DNA from: Iris pallida
Lineage: Eukaryota; Streptophyta; Magnoliopsida; Asparagales; Iridaceae
Reading direction: 5' to 3'
Assembly (NCBI GenBank): GCA_029216955.1
Contig: JANAVB010002199.1
Span: 12,104,585-12,168,584 of the forward strand
DNA length: 64,000 bases
Part shown: positions 23,216 to 32,208 of the stretch, piece after piece
How positions within the stretch are numbered: the stretch's first letter is position 1
Layout of the letters: the number at the start of each line of letters is the position of its first letter
Program-made: the position numbers and the translations under genes
Notes under the pieces: generated by a model
Seen by the model: only the letters and a program-made list of their open reading frames with translations
What the model was told of the DNA's origin: nothing
The model's database searches: none

Positions 23216-24644
23216 GGTTCTGGCCCGATCGATTTTTCATTTTTTTCATCCAAAATTTTCTAATCTCCCGCTCGCGGCAACCCCCTGCCCGACGACCCCA
23301 TTCCTTCGACGACTCACTCCTTCCGACGACCACCCGACCAGTCTCCTCCGCCACTGCTCCAGCCCCGACGACCCCGACCCAACCCAACGCTGTGTCGGTA
23401 AACCCTAACCCTATCTTCCTTTTTCTGATGCGACACAGACACGACCAGACACGACCAGACCTAACCCTTTGATACTTTGACATTTTGATACTTTGACACT
23501 TTGACTTATGTCAGAGCTAATCATCGAGCTTGGGTCCCCATGGACCTATGCATCAATTGGGGGTTCGAATACCAGAGCTCGAGTCATGTCCCTAGCTAAG
23601 GTATTGTTACAAGTGTAAGGTTCAGGTGTTAAGTAATTATTCAGTCCCTTAAATAGCAGCCATCACATGTTCATTACTACTGTGCAGTCCACTCCTATGG
23701 TTGTAACAATTTCCATTAATGTTAGTATCAGTCGAAGAAAGAGGAATGGATCAGGTTAGAAGTGGGTATTGGTTTAGCCCGGGTCCTGTACTGCCTATGA
23801 CGACAGTCCCTGTCACAATTGGGTATCAATCTACTTACATAAATCTGTCCTGTATACCATAGAGCATATCATGTTTCATTCTACCCTAGGTATGTGTTCA
23901 GCCCACATGTGCCTATTGTATTACCTGTCCATCTTGTTGTATAACACACTGCATATCATGTTTCAGTCCACCCTAGGTATGTGTTCAGCCCACATAACCA
24001 TGTTGTAGTCCATCTCATTAGAGTTCAGTCCATGGGTACACATGAACAGGTAGGTGGAATACAGAACATGTACATTTATGTATAACATTTAACATTATCA
24101 GTTGTAATTAGGAACGATTTGCACATTAAGAAGTTTTTCCTTCTACAAACTACCCAGTTGACAAGGTGGTAAACCTGCCAATTTTCCCTCCAATTTGCAC
24201 ATTATGACTTATGTCAAGCTCGAAATAACTTGACCAAGTTTGGCAAGGTATTGACCCAGTTGTCCTAGTGTGACCTAGAAATTACTTGGAGACCTAGAAT
24301 TGACCTAGTATATCAATTTTATGATTCCAAAACATCAATTGACATTAATATTCTATATTTAGGTCTTCAAGGTACCGTATCGGATATGGTTGACATTTCA
24401 CACTACCAAAATAAGTCAAATCAACGACAAAATAAGTCAATCCTAGAGTGTATAGAGTTATCCACCCTACTTCCTTCCTTCTCATTCGGGTCATTCAGTC
24501 GACTATTCCGCATCATAGGATATCTACCTCAACCTCACCCTAGAGAAGTGTGAAAATATTAATGTTAACCAAGGTTCACAGTAAAGAGAGGAAAAGAAAC
24601 TACATAGGATACATCATATATATCTATTAATTACCACTTGTTGT
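23216..24644 (+). other. CACTA leader and first-intron region
   Basis: 23250-23395 is a C-rich, leader-like stretch ending in a plausible splice donor (GTCGGTAAACCC). The rest has no coding signal. It holds a repeat of about 87 bp (CATATCATGTTTCA ... TATGTGTTCAGCCCACAT at about 23870 and 23956) and a second copy of the element's own end (CACTACCAAAATAAGTCA at 24401). The Tat element is inserted at 24645. The matching acceptor may be TTACAG at 43079-43084. Confidence 0.5.
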
Positions 24645-24964
24645 TGTTTGCCATTAAAATCGTTTGATTGCAAATCTTAATACAAACAGAACAGTGTTAC
24701 AATATAGGACTTAGATGTAGTCCTAGGAGTACACTTTTGTTTAATCTGGGTCCTAAGTGCCAATGGAGTGAGTGGTAATGCGTTGACTCCGTTGACGGGC
24801 TGACGACGGTTATCGGTTCTCTGAAGGTGTAGATTGCTCTGGGTGCTGGAGCTGGCTGAGAGAAGGAAGACGTTGAGTGTCTGTATCTGCCTCTCTGATG
24901 ATCTCTGTCTGGATTGTTCATATGTATGTCTCTGTCTGTGTGTGTAAGGAGGGGATGGTTCCTC

Positions 24965-24972
24965 CATTTATA
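24965..24972 (-). promoter_or_regulatory. Sense TATA box in left LTR of element B
   Basis: TATAAATG on the minus strand (AGCTATAAATGGAGG), about 320 bp before the LTR end, followed by a CT/CA-rich leader. The copy in the 5' LTR at 41088-41095 is the one expected to drive the genomic RNA. Confidence 0.65.
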
Positions 24973-25961
24973 GCTGGACAGGTTGACTGCTCATGCGCAC
25001 ATATGTAGGATGCGCCGATGCGTGGGGACGCCACGTGGAGATTGCTGATGGAGGCGAACGGATGATGCGCCCTACTCGTGAGGTTGAATTCTTCATACTG
25101 CTGTTGTGAGCCGGTACGTAGCAGAGGAGATCTTTCTGTTGCTGAGATCTTGGATGAGTTGAGTCAAAGGACACGTATCGTTGACCCATGGCTCGAAGAT
25201 CTCTGATTTGGTGGGGGGAATGATTTGGTGGGATGCGCCTTGGATTGGGCGCATGATGAGATTTTGGCTCGTGACCTTTAGGAGTTACGATCCGTTCTGG
25301 GCGCATGGCTTTTGAGGCGCATGCAAGCGACTTTCCTTCTGTCTTTCGGGATCAGAGATCAGTCTGGGGCGCATGACTTTTGAGGCGCATACAAAGCTTC
25401 AACTGGAGACTCTTCTTCTGTCTTTAGGGATCTGTGAAGGGTCTGAGGCGCATGGCTTTCGAGGCGCATGCAGGTTTGGGCGCATGGCCGCGGAGGCGTA
25501 TGCGGGTGGTCGAGTGGCCACATGGCATTAGCCGTCGGGATAGAGTCATGATGATGCTAACATTGTGGACGCTTCGTCTTCTGCAAAAGCTGTCAGCCGT
25601 TCAGACTTGGGAAGGCGTGCTGCCAACTCTGTCAGTTCAGCATTTAATGTTGGTGACATTCGATGGACAGCTGAGTGGGCGCGTCGGTTGACGTTCCACT
25701 AGACGTATGGGGGCGCATCCCCTTTGATGCGCTCGGTACAGGGCACATCTGTGGGAGGCGCTTGGTGTTTGAAGGGGTGTGATGTGCTGTCCAGCCGGTG
25801 CATCCGACACGTCTTTAATGATGCGGCTGTTTCGCTTCTTGAGTGCTTTTAAATAGCCGTTTGGCTGAAGTCGAGGCGTCCGGTTCATCCATTTAATGTG
25901 AGTTCATTGCTCGAAACTCGGAGAGCCATCCACTTGGCACGTGGGTTTGATCTGCCCGGCC

Positions 25962-25969
25962 TATAAATA
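25962..25969 (+). promoter_or_regulatory. Antisense TATA box inside LTR
   Basis: TATAAATA in GGCCTATAAATAGTGG on the plus strand, 56 nt before the ATG of a 130-codon ORF. It closely resembles the promoter of the antisense gene (GGCCTATAAATAGGTG at 27151). The second copy is at 42087-42094. Confidence 0.55.
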
Positions 25970-26017
25970 GTGGCATGGAGAGAAGGTTTGCCTCTCATTC
26001 CCTCACGTCTTTCCAAT

Positions 26018-26410
26018 ATGAACTCAGGTTCTCGGGTGCATTCTGTTGACGAAGTGCTCCCGAGGGTGAAGATGAGATGCCATGTTGTCATTGATGCTCT
26101 TGAAGGTGACTGTTACATCCAAAAGACGGAGTCGAGGGCTTCTGAGGCAGGCGGAAGGTGCCTGTTGCATCCAAAGATGGGGATGCTCGGGCCTTGTCTC
26201 CGTTGTTCCGGAAGAGCCGTAGATCGGAATGGCGGTGCTAGGCTCTCTCTTCCTTCAAAGTGGGTGTCGCCCGCTCTGACTGTGTTGAAAGCTGCCTTTC
26301 GCCGTGATTTCGATCACGGTCTTCCTTGGCCTTTGGAGGCTCTTTCGAAGCCTCCCCTAGCCACAGCTTTGCGGTGCTCTTCTCTTCCTTGGTTCCAGCC
26401 AGAGGGTTAA
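26018..26410 (+). CDS. Hypothetical 130-aa ORF in antisense orientation within LTR
   Basis: ATG at 26018 lies 56 nt downstream of a TATA box, with stop at 26408-26410 and AATAAA at 26775-26780, so a full transcription unit can be drawn. The protein is Arg/Leu/Pro-rich with a CLRCSGR segment and no domain I recognise. The copy in the other LTR (42143-42535) keeps the frame open, but most differences I can see change amino acids. There is therefore no sign of selection on the protein since insertion. It may be a decayed or regulatory transcript rather than a real protein gene. Confidence 0.35.
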   Translation: MNSGSRVHSVDEVLPRVKMRCHVVIDALEGDCYIQKTESRASEAGGRCLLHPKMGMLGPCLRCSGRAVDRNGGARLSLPSKWVSPALTVLKAAFRRDFDHGLPWPLEALSKPPLATALRCSSLPWFQPEG

Positions 26411-26774
26411 ATGCTTTGTGTATCGAAGCATTTATCAGGCGAGCCTGGTTGGAAGAGCGGCACATAACTGGGCTCTGCTCGGCCAGGTGAGCCTGGTTGG
26501 AAGAATAACTGGGCTGCTGAAGGGTGCACATAACTGAGCTGCTGAAGGGATGCACATAACTGAGCTGCTGAAGAGATGGCGGGATGCGCCTGGTTGGAGG
26601 TGCATGACATCTGTTGCACCTAACTGGCAGCGCATGGTGACTGGCAGCGCATGATGACTGCTACGCCTATCTGGAGGCGCATGGTGGCCGCTGGCTGTAG
26701 ACTTAGGATCTTTCCTTTGTAGAAATTCTCCTTTGTACAACCTTTTCTAGACATGTAATAGACTTTTATATATA

Positions 26775-26780
26775 AATAAA
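26775..26780 (+). terminator. Poly(A) signal of LTR antisense unit
   Basis: AATAAA in a T-rich 3'-UTR-like context, 365 bp after the ORF stop. The second LTR copy is at 42901-42906. Confidence 0.4.
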
Positions 26781-26898
26781 AAGTCCTTCTTCAAATGTCT
26801 ATGGTTAATGACTTTGCTGTGAAGTGTTCTGTGCGAGTCCTGGCGTATGTAGTATCTGGCGCATGGTCTTTCTGGTTGTGAAATTCCGTGCTTCTACA

Positions 26899-26915
26899 AG
26901 ACCCCCTTCAAAGTT
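26899..26915 (-). promoter_or_regulatory. Polypurine tract of element B
   Basis: On the minus strand CTTTGAAGGGGGTCT directly precedes the 3' LTR. The same motif is found before the LTR of element A (15153-15167). Confidence 0.8.
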
Positions 26916-27154
26916 TTCAAAACTTTTGAATAAGTTTTGGAATACTTTGAATAAGAAGCATGGCGACCAGGGCGCATGACTGTTGGGGCGCATGCCTGTT
27001 CAGCCGCATGCTCTTCTCAATTAATGAATTTGATAATGCCTCGGTAACCGAAAAGATTAATGATGATCTTTTGGTTTTATCTGCTGCTATCTTCACAAGA
27101 CCCGAGGCGACGGCTGAGATCACTCGTCATCGGTTCACGCATGCGACCACGGCC

Positions 27155-27162
27155 TATAAATA
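27155..27162 (+). promoter_or_regulatory. TATA box of antisense accessory gene (element B)
   Basis: TATAAATA in GGCCTATAAATAGGTG, followed by a GA/CT-rich leader and ATG 104 nt downstream. The position equals that in element A. Confidence 0.7.
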
Positions 27163-27258
27163 GGTGAGAGGTGGAGAGAGAGAGAGTTCTTCTACTCTGT
27201 GCCTTTGCCTCCTTTAGAGTTCTTTCTTCAAAACCCTAACTTCTTCCACTCTGTTAGA

Positions 27259-30200
27259 ATGGCTCCCAAGACTCCTCGTGGCGGTGCCAACAAAGGAAAG
27301 GGGAAGGAGAAGGAGCCCGTAGAGGCTGTCGTGAGTGATATTCCTCGCCCGCCTGTCGAAGTTCGGCCGGCGGTAGTCGGTGAGCTTTATTGTCTCCTAT
27401 CGATGTTGAAAACTTTCCCGCCGACGTGCATAGGCGCAGGCCTTTATCATGCACCGTGGCTTTAATTGCTGAAGCGTATGGGTTTTACACCCTGATGATG
27501 CGCCGAAGCCTTCGCTGACGCGCATGGGCTCACGCCTTGATGATGCGCCGAGGCACCTTTTTCAGATGCGCTTGATACGCGCATCTGACGAGCATGAAGC
27601 TCTGATCTTTGTGTTGTCTCTAATATCTTTGCATTTTTTTTTCAGTATCGATGACTATCCCACTCTTGAACGAAATGCTCCTGGACGCTGCGCTCTGTCA
27701 GATGGGAGTAGATTATGATGAAGAGGTGATAAACCCTGCTCAAGCGGCTATTATGTTGGATCAGCATCCCGAAAGAATGATTCAAATTCGGGAACAACAT
27801 CACGGATTCCTTAAACGGATGATGGAACGTGGCGTTCTGAAATCCGCCACTTTCGATAAAGTGACCTTCTTAAAGCCCGAGTTCCTGTTCGGGGACCGCC
27901 TTTCTTCTACTGAAGCCCAGGTGCTGAAGGTCAAATGAAGACTGGTCCTTTACAGCCAGGGGCGTGCATATGACCGTCAGGTAGCTTGAACGTCAATGGC
28001 CTTTGTTAACTTTCTGTCGACTTGCTTCTAAAAGGAGAATGTCCTGGAACATTACCCCATCTCAAGGAGGAGCGGTAACAGGCGTCATCAGAATTGATTC
28101 TTCTTCTGATCAGAGGGATACTCTGGTCGCCTCGCGAGCTGGAACCTCTTACACCTAGCGGACTCTTCGTCTTGGGAGTATTTATAGCGATGTTCCTGTC
28201 AATACTTTTGCCCTGGGTGCCTCAACTTTTGCTCGTCGCATGTTGTTGATGGAACAATCATACCCCAAGGAAGAATTTCGGGTAGAGGGTTGGTGTCATT
28301 ATGTTTCAAAATGGGACAAACTGACACACTGGATCCTGTCGCAGTTTCAGACTGAGCTCCAAGAGATTGGGCTGACCGCCGCGATCCGCGCCACTCAGGC
28401 AGGTGTAGAGATTAACAGGCACATGTTCCTTGCGCTTTTGGAAATGTTTGATACCCATACCGGGACCTTCTTCACTCCAGTGGGGGAGCTAGGGCTCGCG
28501 CTTCATGAGATGTACGAGGTATCGAAACTCCCCTGGAGATCGGAACCTTACGAGGAGTACTTCCCGACCAATGAAGAATTCCAGGTCTTGGGAGACAAAG
28601 CTGATGAGATGATGGCTGTCTTCAAAGAAGTAGTGAGCCATCACTACTATATGCAGAAGAAGGACAGGGGCGGAACGCAGCCTCATGTGACTGCTTGGAG
28701 AGATCACGTATTTAGGCAGGACAAAGAGGAACCTTCTCACTTTTCTACCCCGCCGGCACTTTCTCATAACGAGGTACTTTCTGAAATGAGCAGGTTAGGC
28801 GAGAAGAATCCCTTGGAGAGCGAGGACCAGCAGTCGGATGAACGCTCCTATAGCTGTTTTTGGCATCTCACCTATCGGATGTCGCCAAAAGCAGTATTAG
28901 TCTCGTATCTTATGATTTGGCTCCGGGACCACGTCTTTTCAGGCGGGTCTGGCTCTGTAGAGAGGGTGACTCGGAACTTAATTCTGCCGGCCGTGAAGTT
29001 AGCCTTCGGCCGTCCTTTAGCTTTACTCCCTGCAATGGTGTGTAACCTGTTGCGGGGTCTTCGAGAGTTTGCAGGAGTTGTCGTTCACGAGCGGGGCAAA
29101 AACAACAACTTCTCGCGTGCCGAACTGCCGTTTCATTATTTGATGGGGTGGTTAATTTTGCACCATCCCAATGTGATGAGCCCGGGTTCGGAGGAAGACT
29201 ACAGGTCCGGAGATGCATTCCTCCGGCGTTTCCACCGGAGGAATTAGTTACACACCGGTGTTCCTGTTTGCAGGAAAGTTTTATCCCATCTTCAGGGATG
29301 GGAGATCGCCAAAGTTGGTCATGTCTTCTCCGATTTTGAGGCCAACGAAGATCTGGTGGACTCGAGTGAGGATGCCACCACTCTGTCTCCATGGGGATTC
29401 CGCTGGTTGCAAAGTATCCGGCCGTCCCATTTGGTATATCGGAACAGGAACCAGTGTTACCTGGAACCATATCTGCCGAGCCGCTTTGCGAGGCAATTCG
29501 GGTACGCCCAGTTGATGTTGGATAATCCCAGTATCACCTTGGGGTACGCTGGAAGTTTACTGGATGGTGCACGAGCTTGGCATTACCATAATGCCGGATG
29601 TACTGGAGCCCGCTTTACGCTTCCCGTCCAGAATCCGCGGCCGTCGATTCTCTACTCAGCCGCCAGATTTTACTGTGCTATGGCTGCTCCGCCCACCGGA
29701 TATGATAGGAAGACCAGTTTTATTGCAGGCACCCATTTAGCGGCGGGTGCAGACACTTTGGCGAAGGTTCGGTCGTACCGTCCGCCCGAGTTGGGTCGAG
29801 GTACCCCCGCCGTATCTACCGGGGGTCAGGGAAGACCCTCGGTTGATCAAACGAAAAGGGGTGCAGATACAAAAGTCGACTCTCCTGTATCGAAAAAGCA
29901 GAAGAGGGCGTCGTCATCGACGGTGTCCTCGGACTCCGCATCTGCAGAGGTAAGATGTCCTGTAAGGTTTGATTTCAAGTTCAGCTCCTTATGTAATCAT
30001 GCTTTTCCCCTTGTTGTGTAGGAGCCGCTGATAAGAAAGCCTCGTACTCCAAAATTTGGTGGGAGCAGGCCAAAGGAGATGGTGGGCTCGTCTGACATGC
30101 GTATTCTACCTACTATGATATCTTCCATGGAGGAGAATACCGAGGGTGTTGCTGTAGAGATTCTAGCCTCTTCGGATTATGTCAGACGGGAAGCTGAGGA

Positions 30201-31563
30201 TGCAGCAGCTTCTGAGAAGGTAAAGGCCACAGCGTCGACCTTGGATGACGTTGCCGTGGATCCGCAAGAGTCTACTGCGGGGGCAACAGATATGGTTGAG
30301 ACAGAGGAGAGGGTTGATTCCCCTCCTTATCATGATGAGGGGAGGTCGGCTGGATCATTGCCGAGTCCTATCCCGGCTTCAACCGTGGTAGTTGAGGTGG
30401 CTACCGATCAGGAGGTAGCGACAAATTCTGTCCCAGTGGAGGGTCTTGATGACGAGACCCGTCTGCCGGTCACAACCGCTGAGGTGGGTCAAGAGACGAG
30501 TGATAATTTCCCCATTCTGCCAAGGGAAGTACCAGTTGTCGATAGGACGTTGGAGGTAGAAGAGGTGGCCGTTGACGTCGGTGGTTCCTCTGGGCTTGAG
30601 AAGGGCGAGGGTGTGGAACCCTCTGTTGCCCCTCCTACTTGGGGTACTATTTCGACGCCTGCGCGGGCTTCCTCTGTTCCTTCGGCTCCTCGGGCTAGCA
30701 GTCCAGCCCCCGTTGATGAAGAGCTCGTTGATACTGAGGTTCAAGCCTCGCAGGTTGAGGTTGGCGGATCTTCTTCCGGTCCGCAAACTGCTGTAGCTCC
30801 TCCAACTCCTGCTATGACGCCGCAGGTCCTGGCGGATGCAGACGAGTATGTGAAATTCCTCGTCGAGGGGGTATACAAAATGCTGCAGAAGGGTGTATCT
30901 GCTGTGATGGATGCCAATGGAAGCTTTGCAACGGCAAGAACTTTGGCAATGCCCTGTATCGAGCTGATCCGTATTCACCAAGGCCACGACCATATGGCCG
31001 AAATTTTGGAGGCTTCGGTGATCGAGCTGGAAGAGCGGCTCGCGGAACTTCAGCGCATCCAGCGAAACGACCTCTCCGTCTTGATAGATGCGGAGAAGGG
31101 AAAGCTGATTGCCGAGATCGAGTCTTCATACCAGGCCACTGTGGGCCTTTGGGAGCGCGAGGTGGCTGAGACTGAGGCTGCGATAGAGCAGCTGTCTCGG
31201 TCCATGAAGACGATGGTGGAAACTCGAGCTGCATTGGATGCTAATATCGCGGAGATCGACACCCAGATGCGCCGTCTTGAGGACCAACGGGCCCGACTCC
31301 AGTTAGATGTCGAGCGTGTCCGGGCTGAACATGCAGCATTCCAGATGGAAGAAGCAGCCTTTACACAGCGGACTCTTGCCTTGGCGCAGCAGCGACAACA
31401 GCTTGATGAGAAGCATGCGAGTGATACTTCCGCTGGGGCTGTTGAATTGATGCGCCAAGAAGCTGAGCGACGAGTCCTGGCGACTGTGGAGGCCCGCGCA
31501 GCCGACTTAAGACTTCGAGTCAGGGAGCTCTCAGCCCATCCTGGGGAGGTTCAGGGATCGTAG
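27259..31563 (+). pseudogene. Antisense accessory gene of Tat element B: plant-mobile-domain-like nuclear coiled-coil protein
   Basis: Exon 1 is 27259-27379 (starts MAPKTPRGG) with donor GTGAGC. Exon 2 begins at 27646 after TTTTTCAG (contains FLKPEFLFGD). The main exon opens near 28037 and holds a plant-mobile-domain-like region (about 28190-29570, with MFLALLEMF, YEEYFPTNEEF, LVSYLMIWLRD, RFARQFGY). A small intron of about 70 bp at 29207-29274 and another at 29953-30021 fit GT-AG rules. SKKQKR near 29900 looks like a nuclear localisation signal. The last exon (30022-31563) has an acidic, Val/Pro-rich spacer and a long C-terminal coiled coil (about 31010-31530). AATAAA is at 31641. A single TAG at 28156-28158 breaks the main exon. 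Function is unknown; the maize Grande gene23 is the nearest precedent. Confidence 0.75.
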
Positions 31564-31640
31564 CTTTTCCCTTTTTTATGTTCTTTTGCAACCCTTTGCT
31601 GGGGGATAGTGTAGTTTTTTTGTACTCTCTCTTTTCAGAA

Positions 31641-31646
31641 AATAAA
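31641..31646 (+). terminator. Poly(A) signal of antisense gene
   Basis: AATAAA 78 nt after the stop codon, in a T-rich 3' UTR with TTTTTTTGTACTC upstream. Confidence 0.55.
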
Positions 31647-31765
31647 GAAGTACGCAACTTTTTTGTGATGTGTTCATTTTTTTTGTTATTATGAACCTGA
31701 TGATTTGTGTGGACCTATTATCTTTTGCGCACCTTGGTTTTTTGGCACAGATAATAAGTTTGAAG

Positions 31766-32085
31766 GAACCGACATGCTTGCTCAGAGGTAATGTGGACGT
31801 GGCAATCATTAGGGTTCAAATGATAGAATCATCCTACTCAGAGGTGTGATGGATGTGGTAGGAATGATCCTGAGGGATACGCTGAACAACTCAGAGGTGA
31901 TGTGGACATGGAAGTTCTGCGATCAATGTACGACAACGCAGGGGTTGTTTGTACGAGATGTTTACTCAGAGGTAATGTGGACGTGGTAAACATGAAAGGT
32001 AGCGTCGGCTTACGTAGCGTAAGAGTCCGCTTTATAGGGTGTAGAAGAACAACTCAGAGGTAATGTGGACGTGGTTGTCTTTCTA
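31766..32085 (+). other. Array of seven hairpins with conserved loops and unlike stems (element B)
   Basis: Hairpins at 31766-31817, 31828-31868, 31876-31924, 31928-31954, 31958-31993, 32009-32023 and 32042-32085. Five have the loop CAGAGGTAATGTGGACGTG or a close variant; two have shortened loops (GCAGGG, TAG). Stems differ between units but pair within each, for example ATGTTTAC with GTAAACAT, GTACGACAAC with GTTGTTTGTAC, CTTACG with CGTAAG. An eighth, degenerate copy may lie at 32112-32137. The array sits between the poly(A) signal of the antisense gene and the integrase stop at 32209. Related hairpins occupy the same place in element A. Confidence 0.8.
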
Positions 32086-32208
32086 CCGAAGGATGCCACG
32101 AAACAGCTGGGTTCCAGAGGCGTATGAGTTTGTGGAAGGAGATTGTGTGTGAGCCCTGATGATTGGGCCCACAGATCCTCTTTTGGGGAAGTACATATCT
32201 GAAGGATG

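Larger units (their letters stand above)
24645..26898 (-). repeat. 3' LTR of Tat element B (2254 bp)
   Basis: It runs from plus-strand TGTTTGCCATTAAAATCG to GTGCTTCTACA. It holds a sense TATA box (24965-24972, minus), more than 20 GGCGCATG-type motifs, and a plus-strand unit with TATA box, 130-codon ORF and AATAAA. Confidence 0.92.
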
